Positions 1-6,602 of a DNA stretch of 64,000 nucleotides are shown here, piece after piece. Position numbers and translations under genes: made by a program. Position 1 is the stretch's first letter. Every line of letters begins with the position of its first letter. Origin of the DNA: a virus; IMG/VR virus record IMGVR_UViG_3300021197_000245, positions 1 through 64,000 of that record; one strand, written 5' to 3'. The notes under the pieces were generated by a model that was given only the letters and a program-made list of their open reading frames with translations, had not been told where the DNA came from and searched no databases.

Positions 1-225
1 ATGAAACACTGGAAAACTAAAAATGAAATGGGAAATGGTTTTCAATATGATGAAAACGAACATAAAGAACTTTCTTATAATTCCTTGTTAAATGTAGAAA
101 AGTATGAAGAAAACACTATGAGAACTAATTATCTTGTAAGGGATATTTGGAATAAAAAACAAATAATTGAATTGCGAGATTTTATTAATCAAGAAATTGA
201 AAATAAGGAGGCGAACGATGAATAA
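1..225 (+). CDS. Hypothetical protein, possibly 5'-truncated
   Basis: A 74-residue charged protein of unknown function. The reading frame opens with ATG at base 1, so the window edge hides any ribosome binding site and the true start may lie upstream. It has no signal peptide or membrane segment. Its last codons overlap the next gene's start at 218, which suggests a translationally coupled pair in the AT-rich left module. I do not recognise the family. Confidence 0.55.
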   Translation: MKHWKTKNEMGNGFQYDENEHKELSYNSLLNVEKYEENTMRTNYLVRDIWNKKQIIELRDFINQEIENKEANDE

Positions 226-610
226 AGAAGATAAAATTTTAAAAACTTTAAACACTGACTTTGGTCAGCTCAGGCTAACCAACACAATGTTAAACAAGGC
301 TATAATAGACGCTAATACAAGTATCAGGAGATTTGCCAAATTATTTGGTATTGATTTTGATACAATGGTAAACGGCGAAAAGCATAAGTTATTGGCCTAT
401 TATGAAGATGATACAGTTTGCACTATTTCATTTTACAAAACTGTAAATAGAGGCGATAGAAGATTATCTATTTCAGGCATAAAGAAAAAAGCCCAAATAA
501 ATGATTTGATAGCTTTTAATTATAAACGTGTAATTTTAGATAATGATTTACAAGAAAACGTAATTGTCATAAACGTAACGGCCAAAGCCGAGAATAGGAA
601 AATTGCATAA
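218..610 (+). CDS. Hypothetical protein, 130 aa
   Basis: A 130-residue soluble protein of unknown function. The ATG at 218 was chosen over an upstream in-frame ATG at 167 because a strong AAGGAGG sits at 205-211, seven bases before it, and because this gives a short overlap with the previous gene instead of a long one. The sequence mixes charged helical segments with an ILE/VAL-rich C-terminal beta-like stretch. It ends in a TAATG junction with the tiny gene at 610. No domain is recognised. Confidence 0.75.
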   Translation: MNKEDKILKTLNTDFGQLRLTNTMLNKAIIDANTSIRRFAKLFGIDFDTMVNGEKHKLLAYYEDDTVCTISFYKTVNRGDRRLSISGIKKKAQINDLIAFNYKRVILDNDLQENVIVINVTAKAENRKIA

Positions 611-705
611 TGTTTATATTACACTATTTATTTAAATTTTTGTTTGGTGAAGATTATGAAAAACATATGAAAAATTCTCGGAATAGCGGGAGGCGAAAAC
701 GATAA
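610..705 (+). CDS. Tiny hypothetical protein, 31 aa
   Basis: The ATG overlaps the stop of the preceding gene (TAATG at 608-612). It encodes a 31-residue peptide with a hydrophobic, Phe-rich first half (MFILHYLFKFLFGED) and a strongly basic tail (GRRKR). A coupled small membrane-active peptide is possible, but 31 codons could also be chance. It is followed five bases later by an intrinsic terminator, which fits the last gene of a unit. Confidence 0.4.
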   Translation: MFILHYLFKFLFGEDYEKHMKNSRNSGRRKR

Positions 706-709
706 CAAA

Positions 710-738
710 AGGCGGGCATTTGACCCGCCTATTTTTTT
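710..738 (+). terminator. Intrinsic terminator containing a -35 box
   Basis: The stem AGGCGGG (710-716) pairs with CCCGCCT (724-730) around loop CATTTGA and is followed by A and a run of T at 732-738. It closes the first transcription unit. TTGACC at 720-725 lies across the loop and the downstream stem arm and fits a -35 box for the promoter that follows. Confidence 0.85.
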
Positions 739-747
739 ATGTATAAT
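720..747 (+). promoter_or_regulatory. Sigma70-like promoter overlapping the terminator
   Basis: TTGACC (720-725), a 16-bp spacer and a perfect TATAAT (742-747) precede the gene at 783. The -35 box sits in the terminator hairpin and the spacer includes the T tract, so termination and re-initiation share the same DNA. Confidence 0.7.
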
Positions 748-769
748 AAGTATGCGATAAATCACATAA
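742..769 (+). repeat. Leader motif copy A
   Basis: A 28-bp segment reading TATAATAAGTATGCGATAAA followed by TCACATAA. Its AAGTATGC core recurs at 2984-3009 and 3346-3372, each time just after an intrinsic terminator and before a gene with an ATAGGAGA ribosome binding site. It probably spans the -10 region and the start of the transcript. Confidence 0.65.
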
Positions 770-782
770 TAGGAGAAATGAA

Positions 783-995
783 ATGTTTTTATCTAATAAA
801 CAATTAAAAGAACTCAAAAAAAATAATTGGACACCCATGAAAACCAAGGACGGCACGGCTTGGTTTGGAGGAAAAACCCATAGCTCACTTGCCAATTATA
901 TTTCTAAAGATGAAATAGAAAATTTTCAGGATATAGATTTTTTAGTAATTGCTTGGTCAAATGTAAATGGTTTAAAGGAGGAAACAAATGATTAA
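783..995 (+). CDS. Hypothetical protein, 70 aa
   Basis: A 70-residue protein of unknown function, first gene after the 720-747 promoter and preceded by TAGGAGA. It is lysine-rich at the N-terminus with several Trp residues and no membrane segment. Its 3' end overlaps the next gene by 8 nt, with that gene's AAAGGAGG inside this frame, so the two are probably co-translated. No family is recognised. Confidence 0.7.
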   Translation: MFLSNKQLKELKKNNWTPMKTKDGTAWFGGKTHSSLANYISKDEIENFQDIDFLVIAWSNVNGLKEETND

Positions 996-1686
996 ATTAG
1001 TCAAAAATTCTACTGCAAAAAAAACAACTTATTGTGCAGTAACTTATAGAGCTGGAGGACATGATAAATTTGCAACTTGCCCTAAGACTTGTAGTTTAAA
1101 GCCTGATACTTCAGCGGGCGCAACAGAAATAGATTATGGTTATCTTGATGCAGTATCTGATTCCGTCCCAAAAGGCGGCGTTAGTTTTACTTATTCACAT
1201 TTTAACCCTAAATATTGGAAACATAAACTTAGAGCGGGTAAAACGGCTATAAACTATTCAGCAAAAAATATTTCGGATATGTTATTTCATTCATTCGTAC
1301 CCGTAGTAATAAATGTTAAAGAAACATTTTGGAAAACAAATGGTAAATCAGAAACAGTAAATGATTTTAAAATTGTTAGATGTCCCGCAGAATACAATAA
1401 ATCAAATTGTAGGGACTGCGGGAATGGAAAACCTTTATGCAGTCGTATTGATCGAGATTATGCGATAGGTTTTACTGATCATGGGACGTATAAAAAAAAG
1501 GCGGGTAGTGAAACAGAAAACGGCGGGTGTTATGCAACGGCGGGTAATGTTAAATTACACTGGGAGGCAACAACCAAAGGAGCTGATACTGAGCGGGACG
1601 AAATAAAACTTTTAAAATTTGCTCAGGAATTACCTTATGGAACAGTTTTAAGACATCACATAGCGGGAGATTTTGGGAAAGTTTGA
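988..1686 (+). CDS. Gp88/DUF7227-like cysteine-rich protein, probably C-terminally truncated
   Basis: A 232-residue protein with a Cys-rich N-terminus (YCAVTYRAGGH, then a CPKTC pair near residues 31-35) and a second Cys cluster (CRDCG plus a Cys before SRID) near 137-148, which suggests metal binding. The overall pattern, including LRHHIAGDFGK at the extreme C-terminus, recalls phage proteins called Gp88 or DUF7227, whose function is unknown. In relatives I remember, the HH-x-AGD-x-G motif lies inside the protein and is followed by more sequence. Here a TGA follows two residues later, so the gene may be truncated. The family assignment is tentative. Confidence 0.6.
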   Translation: MIKLVKNSTAKKTTYCAVTYRAGGHDKFATCPKTCSLKPDTSAGATEIDYGYLDAVSDSVPKGGVSFTYSHFNPKYWKHKLRAGKTAINYSAKNISDMLFHSFVPVVINVKETFWKTNGKSETVNDFKIVRCPAEYNKSNCRDCGNGKPLCSRIDRDYAIGFTDHGTYKKKAGSETENGGCYATAGNVKLHWEATTKGADTERDEIKLLKFAQELPYGTVLRHHIAGDFGKV

Positions 1687-1735
1687 ACTTTCAAAAATTC
1701 AATTTGACTATGTATAGGAAAAATTGCATATTAAG

Positions 1736-1759
1736 AGCGGGCAACTAAGCCCGCTTTTT
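1736..1759 (+). terminator. Intrinsic terminator
   Basis: AGCGGGC (1736-1742) pairs with GCCCGCT (1749-1755) around loop AACTAA and is followed by a T run. It ends the 783-1686 unit and lies just ahead of the DUF932 gene. Confidence 0.85.
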
Positions 1760-1785
1760 GCATTTTAACAAATAGGAGATTAATT

Positions 1786-2925
1786 ATGCACAATATAGAA
1801 AACGAAAATAACACTTTAGAAAAGCTTTTAATCAGGATTAAAGATACAAACGCTAGGAAACAAGATTTTATAGCACCTACTAAAGAGCTTCAATTTAGAA
1901 CGGTTGAAATTGATGACCAACCGCAAAGCGAAATTGTTATAGAAGGTAACGGCGGGGAGCCGACACGCTTTTTAAAAGTTAATGATTTATGTTTTGATCA
2001 AATAGCCCAAAAGAACGGTTTAGATGTTAGAACGGCGAGGCGTTTACAATCTGAATATTCTAGAGAATACGACTCTTTGACTAATGCTATATGGCAAAAA
2101 GAAAATTCTAAACGTATGATTAGAACGTATGATGATTTAAATCAGGGTATGAACCCAAGCGGTACGGCTAGAGCTTTTTTATCTGATAAGTTTAAAACTT
2201 TTGATAATTCTGATTTATTAGAATCTGCTTTACCTCAGCTTATGGAATCCGAGGCAAATTGGAAAATTGTTAATTGTGCCGTTACTCAAAAGAAAATGTA
2301 CATACGTTTAAAATCTGAACTCATTACGGGAACGGGAGCTAATGTTAATGACATTATGGCGCATGGAATAGGGCTTTCTAATTCTGAAACGGGAGCGGGC
2401 AGTATTTCAGCTTTTGGGATTAATTGGACGTTAGCTTGCCTTAATGGAATGCAAACACAAAATATAACAAGAAAATCACATATAACGTCAGCTCGAGACG
2501 GTGACACTTGGAATATTTTAACTAATGAAACTAAAGAGGCTGATAACCATAGTTTAAAATTACAACTTAGGGATATTGTAAGCTCCTATGCGTCCAGACA
2601 ATCTTTTGATGAAAATTTAGAAAAAATGAAATTAGCTTCAGAAGATATTATCGATGTTGAGACAACCGAGGCAGTAGAAAATTTAGGAAAAGTTTTAACT
2701 TTATCTAAAAAAGAAACTAGCAACGTATTAGACGGATTGTTAAAAACTATTGGACAAGCGGGTTATGAAAACGACAAGCCCGTTAATAGGGCAACTTTTG
2801 TTAATGCAGTAACTAGAGTCGGTAATACCGCCAAAGCCGATGATGTAGACTTTTGGCAAAAACTAGGCGGGAGCGTTTTAAATATGAAAAAAACCGACTG
2901 GAATAGAGTCGCAATGGCCTCATAA
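1786..2925 (+). CDS. DUF932 family protein
   Basis: A 379-residue protein matching the DUF932 (TIGR03299) phage/plasmid family, recognised by the central segment IGLSNSETGAGSIS followed by an aromatic/hydrophobic stretch and CLNGMQ (residues ~195-225). The family is common in phages and plasmids and its biochemical function is not established. The length is usual. The start is the ATG 9 bases after TAGGAGA. It is monocistronic: an intrinsic terminator lies on each side. A soluble cytoplasmic protein is expected. Confidence 0.85.
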   Translation: MHNIENENNTLEKLLIRIKDTNARKQDFIAPTKELQFRTVEIDDQPQSEIVIEGNGGEPTRFLKVNDLCFDQIAQKNGLDVRTARRLQSEYSREYDSLTNAIWQKENSKRMIRTYDDLNQGMNPSGTARAFLSDKFKTFDNSDLLESALPQLMESEANWKIVNCAVTQKKMYIRLKSELITGTGANVNDIMAHGIGLSNSETGAGSISAFGINWTLACLNGMQTQNITRKSHITSARDGDTWNILTNETKEADNHSLKLQLRDIVSSYASRQSFDENLEKMKLASEDIIDVETTEAVENLGKVLTLSKKETSNVLDGLLKTIGQAGYENDKPVNRATFVNAVTRVGNTAKADDVDFWQKLGGSVLNMKKTDWNRVAMAS

Positions 2926-2950
2926 TTTTTTATACATTTAACGCCGATTT

Positions 2951-2980
2951 AAGCCCCGTAGAGATGCGGGGCTTTTCTTT
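2951..2980 (+). terminator. Intrinsic terminator
   Basis: AAGCCCCG (2951-2958) pairs with CGGGGCTT (2967-2974) around an 8-nt loop, followed by an interrupted T tract. The segment GCCGATTTAAGCCCCG here is repeated at the terminator of 4084, so the two are duplicated elements. Confidence 0.85.
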
Positions 2981-2983
2981 TGG

Positions 2984-3009
2984 CATAAAGTATGCGATAA
3001 ACTACATAA
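2984..3009 (+). repeat. Leader motif copy B
   Basis: CATAAAGTATGCGATAAA plus CTACATAA, matching copy A (742-769) except for a 2-bp indel and a few changes. The -10-like box is CATAAA and no good -35 box is visible 16-18 bp upstream. Confidence 0.6.
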
Positions 3010-3048
3010 GCCCCTTAAATGGGATAATTTAAATAGGAGACTAAGATT

Positions 3049-3285
3049 ATGCAATTTTCAGAATGGACAAAAAAACTAGGTCAACAATGTTGGAGCGATC
3101 CGAACACACACACCACTTTTTGCGGGAAGCCCCAACTAGGCAATAATTATGCGGATTTAATAAAAGATGAATTTAAAACGCCTTGTAAAACTTGTTTAGA
3201 TATTATTGACGCTAGATATGTTGATACTAATAAACTTGAGAACAACTTAAAAAAAGCGGGCTTAAATGTGATTGTATTTGATTAA
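3049..3285 (+). CDS. Hypothetical cysteine-containing protein, 78 aa
   Basis: A 78-residue protein of unknown function with Cys residues at about 14, 25, 46 and 49 (the last two as CKTC), a plausible small zinc-binding arrangement. The start follows TAGGAGA. It forms a single-gene unit between two intrinsic terminators. No family is recognised. Confidence 0.7.
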   Translation: MQFSEWTKKLGQQCWSDPNTHTTFCGKPQLGNNYADLIKDEFKTPCKTCLDIIDARYVDTNKLENNLKKAGLNVIVFD

Positions 3286-3310
3286 AATATTAAGAGCTGC
3301 TCTTTTTATA

Positions 3311-3344
3311 AAAAGCCCCTCCAGCTGGTGGGGCTTTTCTTTTT
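3311..3344 (+). terminator. Intrinsic terminator
   Basis: AAAAGCCCC (3311-3319) pairs with GGGGCTTTT (3330-3338), with a CCAGCTGG palindrome inside the loop, followed by a T tract. A short AAGAGCTGCTCTT hairpin immediately upstream (3292-3304) recurs nearly unchanged at 4362-4374 in the non-coding region. Confidence 0.85.
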
Positions 3345-3345
3345 G

Positions 3346-3372
3346 TATAAAGTATGCAATATTATGAGATAA
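3346..3372 (+). repeat. Leader motif copy C
   Basis: TATAAAGTATGCAATATTA plus TGAGATAA, the most diverged copy of the motif at 742 and 2984. TATAAA is a fair -10 box ahead of the gene at 3399. Confidence 0.5.
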
Positions 3373-3398
3373 CTTTAATTAATAGGAGATTTAAGAAA

Positions 3399-3959
3399 AT
3401 GACTAAAACAACTGAACAAGTAATATATGAAATGTTAACAGAATCCACGGGAACAAACTTTTTAGACTCGGGAGGCGATAACGGACGCTTTTGGCAACGT
3501 AACCAATTAAGAACATTAGAAGACTTTAAAAAAGATGAGCTTGTTTCTATTGATACTAAATACAATGAAATAACTTTAAATATATTCCCGTTCTTAAATG
3601 AGTCTTTAGAATATGATCAGGACGAAAACGAACACTTTGACGATTATTTAAAGGCGAACGGATTCTACAACAACATGGAGTCAGCGGTTACTTATTTTGA
3701 AAAGGCTTTGTTTAATGGTTTTAAAGGTCATCATATAAACACTTACAATGATGATTGTATTTTATCCCAGACTTTACAAATAATTTATAGCGATTCCATA
3801 TTTGAATCAGAAAATCAAATAATAGCTTTATCTATTCATAACGGCGCAGACGTGCGGGGAGGCTATACCGATTTTAAAATATTTGGGGCAGACTTTGACG
3901 GGCTTTTAAATTATAGCTTTGAATCTTGGAGTCATTTATTGGAAGAGGAGAACGCATAG
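3399..3959 (+). CDS. Hypothetical acidic protein, 186 aa
   Basis: A 186-residue acidic soluble protein of unknown function. The frame is open from 3354, but the ATG at 3399 is preceded by TAGGAGA at the right distance, whereas an upstream start would lie inside the promoter-like leader motif. It contains Asp/Glu/Asn-rich stretches such as EYDQDENEHFDDYL and a C-terminal GGYTDFKIFGADFDG segment. It is followed one base later by a tiny membrane-peptide gene. No family is recognised. Confidence 0.7.
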   Translation: MTKTTEQVIYEMLTESTGTNFLDSGGDNGRFWQRNQLRTLEDFKKDELVSIDTKYNEITLNIFPFLNESLEYDQDENEHFDDYLKANGFYNNMESAVTYFEKALFNGFKGHHINTYNDDCILSQTLQIIYSDSIFESENQIIALSIHNGADVRGGYTDFKIFGADFDGLLNYSFESWSHLLEEENA

Positions 3960-3960
3960 A

Positions 3961-4056
3961 ATGAAAAAATTTATAACTCTTTTATGTAATGTTTTATTTA
4001 TGCCAATTATGATTATATTCGCTATTTTTATTCTTTTAATTGCTAATCATATTTAA
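3961..4056 (+). CDS. Tiny single-pass membrane peptide, 31 aa
   Basis: The ATG at 3961 starts a 31-codon frame with a basic N-terminus (MKKF) and then an almost continuous hydrophobic helix to the end, which fits a single membrane-spanning peptide. It begins one base after the preceding stop, with GAGGAGAA in that gene's last codons as ribosome binding site. It is the last gene before the terminator at 4084. Confidence 0.55.
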   Translation: MKKFITLLCNVLFMPIMIIFAIFILLIANHI

Positions 4057-4083
4057 AAACTAAAGAACATTTAAAGCCGATTT

Positions 4084-4108
4084 AAGCCCCGTTTAGCGGG
4101 GCTTTTTT
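4084..4108 (+). terminator. Intrinsic terminator ending the left module
   Basis: AAGCCCCG (4084-4091) pairs with CGGGGCTT (4097-4104) around TTTAG, followed by six T. It shares its upstream flank GCCGATTT with the terminator at 2951. Confidence 0.9.
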
Positions 4109-4607
4109 CTTGCCCGATCTAATCAGTATTAAATAGTTAAACAAGCCCGCCACGGCCGACCAGACACAGCTCCAAACGTATGGCCGGTGAATCATGTATT
4201 AATATAAATGTTTTAATGGGTACTGTTGGAGATCCGCAAGCCGTGGGACGTGGAACTAATACCAGTAATTATAGCCCACGATCTAATCCCGGTTAACAGC
4301 TGTTAAAGATTTAAACCCCGGGGAACAGCTGACAAGATCCGCAAGACATCAGGACGGGTTAAAGAGCAGCTCTTTTTATAATACCTGATCCGTGATTCTA
4401 GCCCCGCCAATCAGCTGTAAAACGTGAAGGAAAAATTAAAAATAATAAAATTGCTTCATCAATTATTTAAAAAAATGATGAAGGTACCCTATCCAATAGA
4501 GGCTAAAAAACTATAAAAAAAACAGTTGACAACAAAAACGAATCGGGGCCCACAGGTTTTCTGCACAAGGGCATGTGCCAAGTTTTTCACAAACAATTAT
4601 AAATAAT

Positions 4608-4635
4608 TTGATATAGTCGTTAACTATATTATAAT
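4608..4635 (+). promoter_or_regulatory. Sigma70-like promoter upstream of terL
   Basis: TTGATA (4608-4613), a 16-bp spacer and TATAAT (4630-4635) lie about 45 bp before the terL start. The -10 flank TATAATAAAC also occurs at the 16130 promoter, so these two may be promoters of the same late class. Confidence 0.7.
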
Positions 4636-4678
4636 AAACCATAAATCGCATATAATTTTAAGTTAAAGGGACCCCTAT

Positions 4679-6133
4679 ATGGATGGTACAATGCAAGACG
4701 AAAGGCTCTTAAAACTCGAACTAAGATTAGCTCAGTTAGAGAAGAACGAAGAGTGCCAAAAAACATTTTTAACTTTTGTAAAAAGTATCTGGCCGAGCTT
4801 TATTCAAGGTAGGCACCATGAGATAATTGCAGAAAAATTAGAAAGAGTAGCTAGGGGTGAATTAAAAAGATTAATAATCAACATGGCACCGCGACACACG
4901 AAATCTGAGTTTGCATCCTTTTTGTTTCCGGCGTGGATGATGGGCCGCAGCCCGAACATGAAGATCATTCAGGCCACACATACGACAGAGCTTGCTGTTA
5001 ATTTTGGTAGAAAGGTCAAGAACCTTTTGGAGACGGACGAGTTCAAGACAGTATTTCCAGATGTAAGCTTGGCGGTAGACAGTAAAGCGTCCGGAAGATG
5101 GGATACGAATAAGGGTGGTATGTATTATGCGGTGGGTGTTGGCTCGAACTTAGCTGGTCGTGGTGGAGATTTAATCATAATCGATGATCCTCACTCGGAA
5201 CAGACGGCTATGAGTAACAATGGTTTTGAAGATGCGTGGGATTGGTATACTGGGGGCCCCCGACAGAGGCTCCAGCCGGGAGGTAGTATAGTTATAGTTC
5301 AAACGAGGTGGTCAGAAAAGGATTTGACGGGTCAGTTGGTTCGCTCAATGGCAAAGGATCCCCTAGCGGATCAGTGGGAGATAGTGGAATTACCTGCTAT
5401 TTTTGATAATGGGGAACCTTGTTGGCCTGAATATTGGAGTTTAGATGATTTAACGGCGGTAAAAGCGTCTATTCCGCCTAGTAAATGGAATGCACAGTAC
5501 CAGCAGCAGCCTACTGGTGAAGAAAATGCGATAATTAAGAGAGAATGGTGGCGGAAATGGGAGAAAAAGAGTGTTCCTAACCTACAATATGTGATTCAAA
5601 GCTATGATACGGCTTTCTCGAAACGTGAAACGGCTGACTTTAGTGCGATAACGACATGGGGAGTGTTTTATCCAGAGGAAGTAGGGGGTCAACCTGCTTT
5701 AATTTTGCTTGATAGTGTGAAAGACAGGTGGGATTTCCCGGAATTGAAGAATATTGCCTTAGAGCAGTATAATTATTGGGACCCCGAGACAGTAATTATA
5801 GAAGCGAAGGCTACGGGGCTGCCGCTCACACATGAATTGCGTAATATGGGAATACCTGTTGTTAACTTTACACCGAGTAAAGGTAATGATAAGGTATCGA
5901 GAGTACATGCGGTGTCTCCTTTGTTTGAAGCAGGGATGGTTTGGGTCCCTGACGAGACTTTCGCGGATGAGATGATAGAAGAGGTTGCAGCTTTTCCAAA
6001 TGGAGAGTATGATGACCTTGTGGATAGCATGACACAGGCCTTAATGCGCTATCGTCAAGGTAATTTTGTACAGCTACCGACTGACGATTGGGAAGAAGGC
6101 GATGGGTCGGCTCAGGTAAGGGCTTATTATTGA
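4679..6133 (+). CDS. terL: Terminase large subunit
   Basis: ATP-driven DNA packaging motor and headful/terminal nuclease, 484 aa, a normal length. The ATPase domain shows a Walker A-like MAPRHTKSE (69-77), Walker B DLIIIDDPH (164-172) and a coupling motif QTRW (208-211). The RNase H-like nuclease domain has Asp310 in QSYDTAF, Glu375 in IIEAKATG and the Asp cluster in EYDDLVDSM (443-451). It is the first gene after the 4608 promoter, with AAAGGGAC as ribosome binding site. No small terminase is recognisable next to it. Confidence 0.95.
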   Translation: MDGTMQDERLLKLELRLAQLEKNEECQKTFLTFVKSIWPSFIQGRHHEIIAEKLERVARGELKRLIINMAPRHTKSEFASFLFPAWMMGRSPNMKIIQATHTTELAVNFGRKVKNLLETDEFKTVFPDVSLAVDSKASGRWDTNKGGMYYAVGVGSNLAGRGGDLIIIDDPHSEQTAMSNNGFEDAWDWYTGGPRQRLQPGGSIVIVQTRWSEKDLTGQLVRSMAKDPLADQWEIVELPAIFDNGEPCWPEYWSLDDLTAVKASIPPSKWNAQYQQQPTGEENAIIKREWWRKWEKKSVPNLQYVIQSYDTAFSKRETADFSAITTWGVFYPEEVGGQPALILLDSVKDRWDFPELKNIALEQYNYWDPETVIIEAKATGLPLTHELRNMGIPVVNFTPSKGNDKVSRVHAVSPLFEAGMVWVPDETFADEMIEEVAAFPNGEYDDLVDSMTQALMRYRQGNFVQLPTDDWEEGDGSAQVRAYY

Positions 6134-6140
6134 GGTGAAC

Positions 6141-6602
6141 ATGGCTGATAGTGTAGTACGCAACGCAACTAAAGAAGACGATTCTAATATTGGTTATGAT
6201 GATATTGTAAGGATGTTAGAAGAAGACCCATATGCGTTGGATCCTCTGGATCAAGATACTACGACAGCTCCTGAAGAATTTGACGAGCCTATGGAAGAAA
6301 TAGGTAAGAAACTTTTTCAATTCGATGGTAGCGAGTCAGAAGGCGGCTTGGCGGATGCTCCTTTAGGTGGTATTGATCTGTTGAACACTAACTACGTCAA
6401 ACCAAAGTATATACCTTTGGAATATGGCGGGTCCCCCGGAATAGAGAGTATAATGAAGAAAACCACTATTGAGATGCAGGAGATACCTGCTGACAGAAAG
6501 ATGTTGGTAATGAACCGCATCATGAAACAAGGTGGTGTAACCCAATCCCGCGACCCACGGCTCATGGCTCAGTTAGCACAGGTTCTTGGAAGAGATGGCT
6601 AA
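6141..6602 (+). CDS. Hypothetical acidic protein between terL and the polyvalent gene
   Basis: A 153-residue protein, acidic and probably disordered in the first half and helical in the last 40 residues (MLVMNRIMKQGGVTQSRDP region). The ATG at 6141 follows GAGGTG; a GTG at 6135 is an alternative. It overlaps the next gene by 8 nt. A structural or head-assembly role is suggested only by position. No family is recognised. Confidence 0.7.
   Translation: MADSVVRNATKEDDSNIGYDDIVRMLEEDPYALDPLDQDTTTAPEEFDEPMEEIGKKLFQFDGSESEGGLADAPLGGIDLLNTNYVKPKYIPLEYGGSPGIESIMKKTTIEMQEIPADRKMLVMNRIMKQGGVTQSRDPRLMAQLAQVLGRDG

Larger units (their letters stand above)
4057..4678 (+). other. Gene-free, palindrome-rich region before terL
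   Basis: This is the only stretch over 300 bp without a plausible gene. It holds the terminator at 4084, a perfect 14-bp palindrome TTAACAGCTGTTAA (4293-4306), CCCCGGGG (4316-4323), two further CAGCTG cores, GATCCGCAAG twice (about 4233 and 4336), an AAAGAG-CAG-CTCTTT hairpin (4361-4375) like one at 3292, an inverted pair CTTCATCA/TGATGAAG (4454-4461 and 4476-4483), AT-rich DNA and the terL promoter. A packaging site, a replication origin or a regulatory leader are all possible; the sequence alone does not decide. Confidence 0.6.

Noticed and set aside
593-1730. Repeated ATAGGAAAATTGCATA at 594-609 and 1714-1730
   Set aside because: Only two AT-rich copies in different contexts (one coding, one intergenic), so chance similarity cannot be excluded.
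1704-1732. TTGACT-N17-CATATT as a promoter for the DUF932 gene
   Set aside because: The terminator at 1736 would follow the -10 box directly and end the transcript before the gene.
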